DNA of 12,883 nucleotides from AC-69 sp044869895 (GCA_044869895.1 JBIOXZ010000046.1:1-12883); one strand, 5' to 3'. Numbered from the stretch's first letter, positions 1-8,422 are shown. The notes: generated from the letters alone by a model not told the origin. Numbers and translations are program-made.

Positions 1-10
1 TCCTTTGACC

Positions 11-1802
11 TCAGTCCCGCTCACGCAGGATCTGGACGACCAGGCGGAGAATCAACAGCACGGAGAAGAACAGTCCGATCCCCCCGAGGAGACTCAGCAG
101 GCCCAGTCCGCCAGGCCCGGGCGGCGATGGGGCCGTGAGAAGGATCGACGAAGACAGCGCCAGTGCCGAGCCGACCAGCCCAGTGACGACCCTATTCACC
201 ATGCCTCGTGCTACTCGCACGTCTTCCGGCTCGGAGAGGAGGCTTACCCGAGTGCGGAGCTCCCCGAGCAGAAGCGCTTGCGCCAAATCGTCCATCTTGC
301 GGGGGAGGCGGGCCAGGGCTGGGCCCGCGTCCATCGCCTGCTGCAGCACGAGCTCCTGAAGGTTTTTCGGGGCCGTCCGCTCGGCGACGATCTCACCGCC
401 GAGTCGACGCGCTGCCTCGACGATGTTGTAGGCGGGCACGATCACCTGCAGTGTTCCGAGCAGCGTGACGAGAGTTCGGAACAGCGTGGTCGTGGAACGA
501 GGCAGGAGGATCCCGAAATCGCGGAACACGAACAAGGCGTCACTGAACAGATCCGGATTCACCGTGCCATCGGGTTTGATCGCCCCGGAGAGCAGACGGG
601 CAAGCTCGCGGTCGAGGCCCTCTTTGTCGACCCGCCTCGTGTGCGTGCCGATGCGAAGGGCGGCCTCTCGCAAGAGTGACGGATCCTCGGTCTGCAGTCC
701 CCGCATCATGTCGACGAGGCCGGACCGCTCGAAGCGGTCGAGTCTCCCCATGGCTCCGAAGTCAATGAGCGCGAGTCGCCCGTTAGGACCCAAGAACACG
801 TTCCCCGGGTGGGGGTCTGCGTGGAATGGCTGACCCGCAAGCATCTGTCTCATTGTGAGTGACAGCAGTCCATCGGCCAGGGCCCTTCGCCGGTCTGGGT
901 CCAATGCATCGAGGGCGCCGGATGCTCCGATGCTCTGCCCCTGCATCCGTTCCTCCACCATGACGCGGCTCGTCGAGAACTCCTCCATCACTTCGGGCAC
1001 GCTGACCTGATCGGAGTCCTGAAGGGAGCGCCTGAATGCCGTGGTGCGCGTAGCTTCAATATGGAAGTCAAGTTCCTCTCGGGTTCGCTCGGCGAACCCC
1101 GCGACCAGCTCCTTGAGCCCAAGCGATCGTGCCCATGTGGTCCGGCGGTCGAGGCGATTGGTGAGCCGGGCCAGGATGTCGAGGTCCTGTTCGATGGACT
1201 CCCGGACTCCGGGTCGCTGGGACCTTCACCACCACCTCTCGCCCGCTCCGAAGGCGGGCGACATACGTCTGAGCGATCGAAGCTGAGCCGATGGGGTCGG
1301 GGGAGAGCTCGGCAAAAACGTCCTCCGGCGGACCAAGCTCCTCTTCGATGACCGCGCGGGCCGCGGTCGGGTCAGCGGGAGCAGCTCGATCCTGAAGCCT
1401 GGCGAGCTCGGCGGCCACCGCCCGGGTGACCAGGTGGGGCTGCGCCGCCATGGCCTGACCGAGTTTGACAAACAGCCCGCCCGCCTCCTCGAACGTCCCG
1501 CTGAGAGAGCGCCCGAGGCGGGACCCTCGTACCTCCACCTCGTGACCGCCCGGGTGGAGGAGACCCTGCCGAATGGCGATCGTGCTGACCTTCACATAAC
1601 GGACGGCCCGCTCGAAAAGCCGTCGCGTTCCCTGGATCGGGCGAGGGATGCCGCGGATCCGCCAGCGAGCGCCGGGCCTCGCGATGAGCTCCACCACGGC
1701 CAGCAAGGTGAGTCCCCACCGTCCGCGCTCTATGCCGAGCAGGCGTCGTACCAGCGCTACGGCCAGGATGAGGATAAGCAGTGAGGCCAGCAGCTCAAGC
1801 AT
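11..1802 (-). pseudogene. UbiB/AarF (ABC1) family kinase-like protein, split by one frameshift
   Basis: Atypical protein-kinase-like ATPase of the ABC1/ADCK/UbiB family, associated with quinone and lipid metabolism at membranes. The N-terminal part runs from ATG 1802 down to about 1220. It shows a first membrane helix (residues 3-18), the family-defining KxGQ motif (K113-L-G-Q116), the Ala-rich-loop equivalent PIGSASIAQ (170-178) and the ATP-site lysine in VVVKV (K193). Directly after VVVKV the frame breaks: removing one base from GGG at 1219-1221 restores KVQRPGV and joins the second part. That part carries the catalytic HADPHPGN (about 800-823), the metal-binding DFG (about 753-761) and two C-terminal membrane helices, ending at TGA 11-13. 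The joined product is about 596 residues, normal for the family. A later GTG at 1000 is internal, not a true start. Family is certain; whether the break is biological or a sequencing error is open. Confidence 0.88.
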
Positions 1803-2036
1803 GGTGCCCCCTCCGGTAGGACTTCCACCCGGAAGTTAATCCATCCGAGACCTTCCACCGCCAGGCATTCACCCGGAAGGATGCGAGCATGCACGCCGCA
1901 GCTTAGGCTGGGAGGGGAGCCCCATGCCGCTTCCCGGCGGAGCTGCGCAGCAACGGGCTCGCGGGATTGACGTGCGGGATCAGAGCGCCGGCGAGGCGGT
2001 CTACTCGAGACCGACGCCGGGCACGAGGAGGGCGCG
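1803..2036. promoter_or_regulatory. Divergent intergenic region with TTCCACCCGGAAG-type repeats
   Basis: This 234-base gap separates the divergent UbiB-like and LLM oxidoreductase genes, so it should hold both promoters. It contains a perfect 6-bp inverted repeat, ACTTCC-ACCC-GGAAGT, at 1821-1836. A near copy, ATTCACCCGGAAGG, lies at 1867-1880, 44 bases further on, with a half copy TTCCACC at 1853-1859. The arrangement looks like operator copies, but a small hairpin is equally possible. I see no clear -35/-10 pair and no supported gene in the gap. The ribosome binding site for the next gene, GAGGAGGG, is at 2025-2032. Confidence 0.3.
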
Positions 2037-2903
2037 GTGGACATCGGGATCGGGATCGGCAACACGCTGCTCGACATGGACGGGCTCACGCTGGTCAAGT
2101 GGGCTCGACTTGCGGAGACCCGGGGGTTCTCCAGCCTCGCCTCGATCGGCCGGGTGGCCTGGCCCGGCTACGACGAGCTGGCGGCGTTCGCCGCCGCCGC
2201 GGCCGTCACGGGGCGGATCGAGCTCTTGACCGACGTCCTGCTCGCTCCGACGTACGGCACGGCCCGGCTGGCCAAGCTCACGGCGAGCGTCGACCGGCTG
2301 TCGAACGGTCGGCTGACCCTCGGGCTCGGGGTCGGGGCCAGGCCGGACGACTACGAGGCAGCTGAGGAGGACTTCACCACAAGGGGGAAGCACTTCGACG
2401 AGCAGCTCGAGTCGCTCCACGAGAGTTGGGCCGGGCATCCGCCGAAGGGCGCGACGGAACCGGCCGGCCCGACCACGGCGCGGGAGCGGATCCCCATCCT
2501 GTTTGGGGGCGACCCGACCCGCGCCGCCCGCCGGGCGGTCCGGTGGGACGGCGGGTTCACGGTCGGCGGAGCCCCACCAGAGATGGCGGCGGGCATGATC
2601 GAGACCTTCCGCGCCGCGTACAGCGAGGCCGGCGTCAGCGGGACACCGCGCGTCGTGTGCCTCACCTACTTCGGGCTCGGCGACCACGAGGAGGAGTCGA
2701 TCCGCCAGCTCCGGGCGTACTACGGGTTCGCCGCCGAGCGGGCGGAGTGGATCGCGAAGTCGGCGGCACGAACCGCCGAGGACATTCGGATCCGCATCAA
2801 CGCGTTCCGGGAGATAGGAGCCGACGAGCTGATCTTCAGCCCGAGCGTCCCCGACGCCGACCAGGTCGACCTCCTGGCCGATGTGGTGGGGCTGCCCGGG
2901 TGA
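2037..2903 (+). CDS. LLM class flavin/F420-dependent oxidoreductase (luciferase-like)
   Basis: Luciferase-like monooxygenase (bacterial luciferase superfamily TIM barrel) that uses FMN or F420; the substrate cannot be told. The 288-residue product begins with the first barrel strand (DIGIGIGN). It has the family signature DRLSNGRLTLGLGVGARPDDY at about 86-106 and a second flavin-site segment around RIPILFGGDPTRAARRAV (151-168), where these proteins have IPILFGG or a variant. Length is typical of the short F420-type members. The start is GTG 2037, chosen because the product begins at the first strand and GAGGAGGG lies 4 bases upstream. The gene stands alone, divergent from UbiB and convergent with the PIN gene 32 bases downstream. 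Subfamily and cofactor are inference; the superfamily is clear. Confidence 0.9.
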   Translation: MDIGIGIGNTLLDMDGLTLVKWARLAETRGFSSLASIGRVAWPGYDELAAFAAAAAVTGRIELLTDVLLAPTYGTARLAKLTASVDRLSNGRLTLGLGVGARPDDYEAAEEDFTTRGKHFDEQLESLHESWAGHPPKGATEPAGPTTARERIPILFGGDPTRAARRAVRWDGGFTVGGAPPEMAAGMIETFRAAYSEAGVSGTPRVVCLTYFGLGDHEEESIRQLRAYYGFAAERAEWIAKSAARTAEDIRIRINAFREIGADELIFSPSVPDADQVDLLADVVGLPG

Positions 2904-2935
2904 CGGCAGACATTCCCGAGCGACTCGGCAGCATC

Positions 2936-3325
2936 TCAACGGCCCTCCTGGATCACCTCGACGTCCACGTCCGGGACCAGGCGGAGCCAGGCGGCATTCG
3001 CCGTCAGGACCCGACGGCCGAGCCTGAGCCCGAGTGCCAGACTGGCGCGATCGCCGAGCGACAATCCCGCTTTCGCGGTGAGCGGGCGAAGCCGCCCACT
3101 CTCGACGGCGATGTCCGCGTCGAACGGAACGACATCGAGCGGGAGTCTCGTGATGGCGTCTAACACCCGGTCGGGGTCCTCACCCGAGTCCGTGAGCTTC
3201 GACAGGACCTCGGCGAGGCTCAGTGCGCCGATCACGGCGTCCGCCGCAAGGGCGCGTTCGACGACGTCGGCCCCGGCCTCGTCGCGCAGGTACGCCAGCA
3301 ACGCGGAGGCATCGAGGACCGTCAC
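2936..3325 (-). CDS. PIN-domain protein, VapC-like putative ribonuclease toxin
   Basis: A 129-residue PIN-domain protein; VapC toxins of this type are Mg-dependent RNases held inactive by a VapB antitoxin. Visible acidic-site residues are D5 (in TVLDASALLAYL), E39 (LAEVLSKL) and D92 (SLGDRASLALG). The fourth position is N110 in VLTANAAW, where VapC proteins usually have TAD. The start GTG 3325 overlaps the TGA of a short upstream frame (GTGA), as in vapBC operons. That frame (ATG 3408 to stop 3322, 28 residues) is not a recognisable VapB and overlaps the start of the divergent GlsB-like gene. The gene is therefore either an orphan toxin or a chromosomal PIN protein with another role. Family assignment is strong; toxin activity is inference. 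Confidence 0.82.
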   Translation of the reverse strand: MTVLDASALLAYLRDEAGADVVERALAADAVIGALSLAEVLSKLTDSGEDPDRVLDAITRLPLDVVPFDADIAVESGRLRPLTAKAGLSLGDRASLALGLRLGRRVLTANAAWLRLVPDVDVEVIQEGR

Positions 3326-3406
3326 GTAGCCTGGTCCCCCCGACTGGGCTCGAGGTGGCCTTGATCCTTTGGATTCGACGATGAGGTTTCGGGGTAAACA
3401 GGCACC

Positions 3407-3736
3407 ATGACTACTTCATGGGAGACGCTAGCCGCCCTGGCGGCGAAGGGCGAGATCCGCCTACACCTGGATCTGGCCTCGATCCTCGGCTACATCCTGA
3501 TCGGGCTCGTCGTCGGGCTGGTGGCACGGCTCATCGTGCCTGGGCGCGATCCTCTGGGCCTGCTGGGCACGCTTCTGGTCGGCGTGGTCGGCGCCGTCAT
3601 CGGCGGATGGCTCGCCGGAGAGGTGTTCGCCGAAACCGCCGGCGTGGACTGGATCGCCTCGATCCTGGTCGCTGCCGTGCTCGTCCTGTTGCTACGCGCG
3701 GGCTCACGCCGCCGCGTGACGTCCGGCCGCTGGTAG
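3407..3736 (+). CDS. GlsB/YeaQ/YmgE-family small membrane protein
   Basis: Small integral membrane protein of the transglycosylase-associated (GlsB/YeaQ/YmgE) family, linked in other bacteria to the general stress response; biochemical role unknown. The 109-residue product has three hydrophobic segments (about 25-43, 50-71 and 83-97). The Gly-rich GYILIGLVVGLVARLIVPG and LLGTLLVGVVGAVIGGW blocks are diagnostic. It ends in a basic tail (RAGSRRR). A hydrophilic leader of about 20 residues makes it a little longer than usual. Start ATG 3407 has only a weak AGG 4 bases upstream, and no closer in-frame start precedes the first helix. It is divergent from the PIN gene across 81 bases and convergent with the ABC permease, with only 11 bases between their stops. 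Confidence 0.85.
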   Translation: MTTSWETLAALAAKGEIRLHLDLASILGYILIGLVVGLVARLIVPGRDPLGLLGTLLVGVVGAVIGGWLAGEVFAETAGVDWIASILVAAVLVLLLRAGSRRRVTSGRW

Positions 3737-3747
3737 CTCGCGTACCG

Positions 3748-4542
3748 CTACTTCCGGATTACACGCTGCCCGACTCGCATCGCGACCACCGCGATCGCGA
3801 GCGCCCCGAGCGACATCGCGGTCGCAATGACCGAGATGGCATATGCCGTCGGGGGCACGTCTCCCGAACGCGATGTGGCGAGGACCACGGGAATCGTCCG
3901 ACAATCGTTCGGGAGGCATAAGAGGTCGCTGAGCGGGATCTCGTTGAAGGATAAGGCGAACGCGACCGCCGCAGCCACGACGATCGCGGGGGCACACAGC
4001 GGAAGCAGGACTCTGCGGACCGTCGACAGCGGCGGCGAGCCGAGGTCGGCGGCCTGTTCCTCGTAGGAGGCGTCCAGCAGCAGGGTCCGGATCCAGACGA
4101 TGAGCGCGACGAAGGGCAGCGCGATGGTCACGTGGGCGAGGAGCTGCGCGGTCGCATCGAGGTTCGCCCGAACGACGAACGCGAACAAGTAGAAGATGGC
4201 GACCGCCAACGCTAAGTGGGGCAGGGCGATCAGGATCAACAGCGATACTCGGACACCGCGCCAGCCTCGACCGGAGATGTGAGCCAGGCCCAGCCCGAGC
4301 GCCGTGCCGATCGGCACCGCGAGCGCGACGGTCGCGAACGCAAGCCGTGCGCTGTGGACGAACGCCGCCCCGAGGACGGGATCGTGGATCGCGAACCGGT
4401 ACGCGTCGAATGTCAGGGGGCCGCCGAGGGCGAACGGTCCCGAACCGAGCGACGCGGCGATCGCGACGGCGACAGGGACCAACGACCAGACGATGTAGCC
4501 CCACGTGATCGCTGCGAGGACGAGCGGTCGACGCGTCGTTCG
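3748..4542 (-). pseudogene. ABC transporter inner-membrane permease (PotC-like), 5' end without a start codon
   Basis: Permease subunit of a binding-protein-dependent importer, closest in pattern to the spermidine/putrescine and iron(III)/sulfate-type permeases. The ATPase-contacting EAA loop is clear as YEEQAADLGSPPLSTVRRV followed by LLPLCAPAI, and about six membrane segments follow the BPD_transp_1 layout. The first helix, PLVLAAITWGYIVWS plus LVPVAVAIAASL, is encoded from about 4526 down. The in-frame stop TAA (4543-4545) lies only 20 codons before TTG 4482, and no ATG, GTG or CTG lies between. TTG 4482 would cut helix 1 in half. No partner permease, ATPase or binding protein lies nearby, so the gene looks like an operon remnant with a lost or shifted 5' end. 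The substrate cannot be told. Confidence 0.75.
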
Positions 4543-4647
4543 TTACCCTCTGGGAAGCGGCACGATGCGCGATTATCCGCCTACCCACGAGGTCTTGCTT
4601 GAGCCCGCACCATGGCGCCACCGAGGGCCTCCGGCTACCATCGGCCA

Positions 4648-4671
4648 CGCCTAGGGCGTCGTGCCTAGGCG
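4648..4671. promoter_or_regulatory. Inverted repeat CGCCTAGG-N8-CCTAGGCG before the serine hydrolase gene
   Basis: A perfect 8-bp inverted repeat with an 8-base spacer lies 31 bases before the serine hydrolase ATG. Each arm carries the self-complementary core CCTAGG, so the site can also be read as two tandem palindromes 16 bases apart. It sits between the divergent permease and hydrolase genes and has no T-tract, so an operator is more likely than a terminator. No bound regulator can be named. Confidence 0.35.
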
Positions 4672-4701
4672 GCGAACAAATCATGGTTCGGGAGAGGAGC
4701 G

Positions 4702-6085
4702 ATGACGAGTCCGGTCACCGCTGTGGCCGACAGGCTCGAGGCGAAGGCCGCCTCGTTCGTGAAGGAGAACCGCCTGCCCGGCGCCGCAGTGGGCGTCGTG
4801 CATGGCGACGAGCTCGTCTGGTCTGCGGGTGTGGGGTTAGCCGACGTGGCGAGCCGGCGCGCGTCCGACAGCTCGACGATGCACCGGATCGCGTCGATCA
4901 CGAAGACGCTTACCGGCGCCGCGATCATGCAGCTCCGCGACGAGGGCCGGTTGCACCTGGACGATCCGATCGTCACGCACATCCCTGAGCTGCGAAACGC
5001 CCAGAGCCCGTTCGGGCCGATCGAGACCGTCACGATCCGGCGCATGCTCTCGCACGAGTCGGGCCTGATGAGCGAACCACCAGGCACGGACTGGGCCGTG
5101 CCGACGTACGAGGGCGTCGTCGAGCGGAACCTCGCCAGGGCGGAGGAGATCGGAGCGCGTGTGGCCCCGAACACGCAGTGGAAGTACTCGAATCTCGCGT
5201 ACCAGCTGTTGGGCGAGGTCGTGACGCGCGTGAGCGGCGAGCCCTACGTCGAGCGCCTACGCGCGGCGATCCTTGAGCCGCTCCGGATGGCGAGCACGGC
5301 CTTCCGAGCCACTGGCGGAGGAGCTGCTGGCTCGTCGGGCGACGGGCTACTCGGCGCGGTGGTTCACCGACGAGCTCGATGTCGCCCTTGTCATGCCGCC
5401 GGTTTGGGCCGAGGGTGGCCTCTGGTCCTCGGTCGAGGAGCTGGCCCGCTGGCTCTCGTTCCAGTTCCGAACCGACGCGGGTCCGCGCGTCGGCGCCCAG
5501 ATCTTGTCGGGCTCGACGCTGAAGGAGATGCACACGCCTCGCTACCTCCTCGACGAGGCCTGAACCGAGGCGTGGTGCGTCGCTTGGTACGCCACCCGCC
5601 GGGAGGACGTCGTGTGGGTGCAACACTCAGGCGGCCTCCCTGGATTTTCCACCAACCTCTGCTTCCCGAAGGAGCGGGTCGGCGCGCTCGCGCTGTTGAA
5701 CGGGATAGGAGAGGCGGAAGTGCTGGCGATGGATCTGGCGGGGATCGGCCGGACGGCGGTCCGTGAGTCCGCGCCGGTGATCGCGCCGCCGGCGGCGATG
5801 CCCGAGTCGTATCGGTCGCTGCTCGGCATCTACATCGGACCCCAGTCCGGTGAGCTGATCGGCTGGAGTGGCGCGACGCGAAGCTCATGTTCGTCTCGGC
5901 AGACGATCCCGTGTGGCGGCCGGCCGGCCCTAACGGCCACCGATGACCCTGATGTGTTCACGGTCGACCCAGGATTCCGCCCCTCGGGAGAGCCGACCAC
6001 GTTTGCCCGAACGAATGACGGACGCGTGCGCTCGGTGTTCCTCGGCGGCGAGACCTGGACACGGTTGGACCCGGTGAGCGGATAA
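4702..6085 (+). pseudogene. Serine hydrolase (class C beta-lactamase/PBP4* fold), degraded
   Basis: Penicillin-binding-fold serine hydrolase of the beta-lactamase/EstB type, predicted cytosolic (no signal peptide). ATG 4702 follows GGAGAGGAG (4691-4699). The nucleophile motif SxxK is S65-I-T-K68 and the second motif YxN is Y162-S-N164. The third motif, HSG (5624-5632), lies after the breaks. Four lesions are visible. An extra C at 5304-5305 shifts frame: TTC-C-GAG should read TTC GAG CCA CTG. An in-frame TGA stands at 5561-5563, probably a former TGG. One base is lost near 5860, after ATC, and a third tandem GGCC at 5918-5929 restores frame. Between the last two, the shifted frame reads sensibly (LEWRDAKLMFVSADDPVWRP). 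The repaired product is about 460 residues with a C-terminal accessory beta domain. It cannot make an intact enzyme as written. Confidence 0.85.
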
Positions 6086-6099
6086 GAGCCCGACGCGGC

Positions 6100-8292
6100 C
6101 TAGTCGAGCAGGGCGTCGAACCCCTTCAACGTGTCGCCCAACCGCTCCGCCAGCGTCCTCGCGAGCCATCGGTGGAGCGCCGCGGCCAGCTCGGGCTCGT
6201 CGGCCTCCAACTGCTCGATCGAAGCTCGGGTGAGCCGCAAGACCACGCACGGCGTCTCGGCCACCACGTCCGCCGTGCGCGGAACACCCGTGTACATCGC
6301 CACTTCTCCGACCACCACGCCCGGGCGCACCGTTCGCAGGCGCATCCGGGTCCCCTCGGGCGTCACCAGTTCCACCCTGAGGCGGCCCGACTCCAGCACG
6401 AACACGTCGTCGGGCGGATCGTCCTGGCGGATCAACACGGTTCCCTCCGAAAGCTCGACCCGCTCGAGATACGTCCCCAGGCGCAGCGGCAGCCCGGCAA
6501 GGGTGTCGCTCGACCCGTCCACGACGACGACCGGGTCGTCCGCGGCGGCTACGGCTTCCACCTCCCGGGCTGCGCTCTCGAGCAGGCCGTCCTCGGCGAC
6601 CTGCAGGCCGTGATCAAGGTCCCGCTCGAACCTGACGACCCCATCGGACTCGACGACACCGCCGCGGCGAAGCTGGCTCTTCACCCCCTCCGACACGCCC
6701 GCGAAGACGAGCTCGAACCGGTTCGCCTTCGCGAACTGGGCCGCCTTCACGAAGGACACCACCGCCGATGCGTCGACGCCCGTCACGCGCCGGAAGTCAA
6801 GGAGCAGGAACCGGAGCGGTCCCGCTTCCACTCGTTTGCGGATCCGCTCGAGCAGGCCGCTCGCCGTCCCGAAGAACACGAACCCGTGCACGCGAAGGAT
6901 CTGGACGCGCTCTCCCAGCGCCCGAAGCGCCGCACGCTCGCTGGGAGGGCGGTCGACGTTGCTGTGGTACGTGTCCCCGAACGCTACCTCGTGGACCAGC
7001 TCGGTACGGCCGTAATTGACCGCGAACAGGACGACGGCGAGCACCAGCCCGATCACCACTCCGGGCAAGAACCCCCGCGACGCGATCGTCGCGAAGATCA
7101 CGAGGACGACCGCGTACTCGCCCACCGGCAGTGACTGTCGCTTGTCGAACACCCACTCGACGATGAAGGCGAGGCCGAGGAACACCAGCACGCCGCCCAC
7201 GATCATCCGCGGGATCAACTCGATGACGGTAGCGCCGAACACCACGGCCGTGAGCGGGACGAGCGCGGCCACCAGTCCGGCGGCTCGCGCGTTGACGTTC
7301 ATCAGCTGCCCGAGCGCCGTCAGGCTGAGCGCGTGGTATCCGGGGATCCCTCCCAGGGCACTGGAGAGGACGTTCGTGACACCCGCATCGCGCAGCTCCT
7401 CGTTGGAGTCGAGGTCGGTGTGCAGGATCAGCTCGATCCCGCTCACGTTGAACAGGATCGCGATCACGGCAACGAACACCGCGGTGGCGATCCCCGATGC
7501 CTGTCCGAGCACGGCGGACCAGTCGGCGCCGGTGAGCGCGCGGAAGGTCCACGGCTGCCATAGCCGGGGCGATTCGAACGGCCCGAGCAGCCACCCCCCA
7601 TCCCTCGCATCGACGATCGACGAGCCCGTGACGAGCATGCCGATCGCGAACGACACCAGGCCGATCCCCAGAACCACCGGGATCACGATCGGCCTCTTCA
7701 CGACCCGGGTCGCGACGAGCAGGACCACGCCGAACAGAAACGCGGGGACCCAGCGAGGGAGCGCGTAACTGCTCATCAGGTCGTCCACCGTGCGCAGGTA
7801 TGGCAGGATGCCCGCCGCGACGCCGACGCCGCCCTTCATGAGCAGCCATCCGGTTCCCGCGAGGAAGCCCCCGACGACCGGATAGGGCACGAACCGGACC
7901 AGGTTGCCCAACCGGAACGTCCCGAGCGCCATGAACGCCACGCCGGTGAGAAGCGTCACGACCAAGGTTGCGGCGACGACGGTCAGGAACGCGCGGTTGA
8001 GGCTCCCAAAGGCGTCAAGGGCCGTGTTCGTGGCAACGATGGCGAGTACCGCCGCCGCCGCGTCCTGCACGCTCCCGACCACGCCGCGGGCGCCCGCCCG
8101 CCAGGCGAGGATCGCGAGTGTCAGCGCGGCCGCTGTCAGGTACAGGCCGATGCCGTCGGCGAGGAACGAAGCGAGGTAGCCGCCGAACACGAGGGCGGCG
8201 AACGAGATCGCGAGGACTGCCTCGATGGCACCGATGACCGCACCGGCCGCGAGCGTGGCCAGCAATCCCACTGATCGTCGAACCTCGGACAC
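6100..8292 (-). CDS. SulP/SLC26 anion transporter with STAS and cyclic-nucleotide-binding domains
   Basis: Membrane transporter of the SulP family (sulfate, bicarbonate or other anions), 730 residues from GTG 8292. This start puts GGGGGGGA 3-4 bases upstream and begins just before the first helix; a further 67 in-frame codons upstream (to 8493) look like promoter DNA. Residues about 8-430 form the multi-helix transport domain, with FVPYPVVGGFLAGTGW and the SGIELILHTDLDSNEELRDA-type loop seen in this subfamily. A STAS domain spans about 460-570 (LLLDFRRVTGVDASAVVSF, with S509 at the phosphoserine position). A CRP-type domain spans about 593-713, with the phosphate-binding cassette GEVAMYTGVPRTADV (E663, R672). 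The cassette keeps the Glu and Arg used for cyclic nucleotide contact, so ligand-gated transport is plausible. It is divergent from the DHFR-like gene. Substrate and nucleotide are unknown. Confidence 0.9.
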   Translation of the reverse strand: MSEVRRSVGLLATLAAGAVIGAIEAVLAISFAALVFGGYLASFLADGIGLYLTAAALTLAILAWRAGARGVVGSVQDAAAAVLAIVATNTALDAFGSLNRAFLTVVAATLVVTLLTGVAFMALGTFRLGNLVRFVPYPVVGGFLAGTGWLLMKGGVGVAAGILPYLRTVDDLMSSYALPRWVPAFLFGVVLLVATRVVKRPIVIPVVLGIGLVSFAIGMLVTGSSIVDARDGGWLLGPFESPRLWQPWTFRALTGADWSAVLGQASGIATAVFVAVIAILFNVSGIELILHTDLDSNEELRDAGVTNVLSSALGGIPGYHALSLTALGQLMNVNARAAGLVAALVPLTAVVFGATVIELIPRMIVGGVLVFLGLAFIVEWVFDKRQSLPVGEYAVVLVIFATIASRGFLPGVVIGLVLAVVLFAVNYGRTELVHEVAFGDTYHSNVDRPPSERAALRALGERVQILRVHGFVFFGTASGLLERIRKRVEAGPLRFLLLDFRRVTGVDASAVVSFVKAAQFAKANRFELVFAGVSEGVKSQLRRGGVVESDGVVRFERDLDHGLQVAEDGLLESAAREVEAVAAADDPVVVVDGSSDTLAGLPLRLGTYLERVELSEGTVLIRQDDPPDDVFVLESGRLRVELVTPEGTRMRLRTVRPGVVVGEVAMYTGVPRTADVVAETPCVVLRLTRASIEQLEADEPELAAALHRWLARTLAERLGDTLKGFDALLD

Positions 8293-8399
8293 GGTCCCCC
8301 CCGGCGACGCGCTGTGCGGGGCGACTCTATGCGCATGGCGGTCGGTCACGCCAATGGGCTGGAAGGCACCCGATAGGCCATCTCGCGGGGGTGCGGCTT

Positions 8400-8422
8400 G
8401 CTCCTGAGGTCGACGCAGGAGC
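8400..8422. promoter_or_regulatory. Inverted repeat GCTCCTG-N9-CAGGAGC between divergent SulP and DHFR-like genes
   Basis: The 212-base gap 8293-8504 should hold both divergent promoters. It contains a perfect 7-bp inverted repeat with a 9-base spacer, a size that fits a dimeric repressor site. No clear sigma-factor boxes were recognised and no regulator gene is adjacent. The DHFR-like ribosome binding site AAGGAGG is at 8492-8498. Confidence 0.28.

Noticed and set aside
5..679. A 224-codon plus-strand open frame at the left edge
   Set aside because: Gln/Glu/Arg-rich with no motif, antisense to the kinase-like gene's conserved C-terminal half.
1215..1225. Programmed ribosomal frameshift in the UbiB-like gene
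   Set aside because: The site is a plain GGG without a slippery heptamer, and no recoding is known in this family; a one-base gain is simpler.
2001..2939. A 312-codon minus-strand open frame antisense to the LLM gene
   Set aside because: No family features; the plus-strand luciferase-like gene explains the same DNA.
3704..4684. A 326-codon minus-strand open frame over the permease region
   Set aside because: Its translation is Arg/Pro-rich and domain-free, while the overlapping frame encodes a clear ABC permease; it is a high-GC shadow.
5561..5563. TGA in the serine hydrolase as selenocysteine or programmed readthrough
   Set aside because: No hairpin of that kind was seen downstream, the position is not catalytic, and nearby frameshifts already disable the gene.
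6172..7134. A 320-codon plus-strand open frame inside the SulP gene
   Set aside because: His/Arg/Asp-rich composition typical of the antisense of a GC-rich gene, with no recognisable domain.
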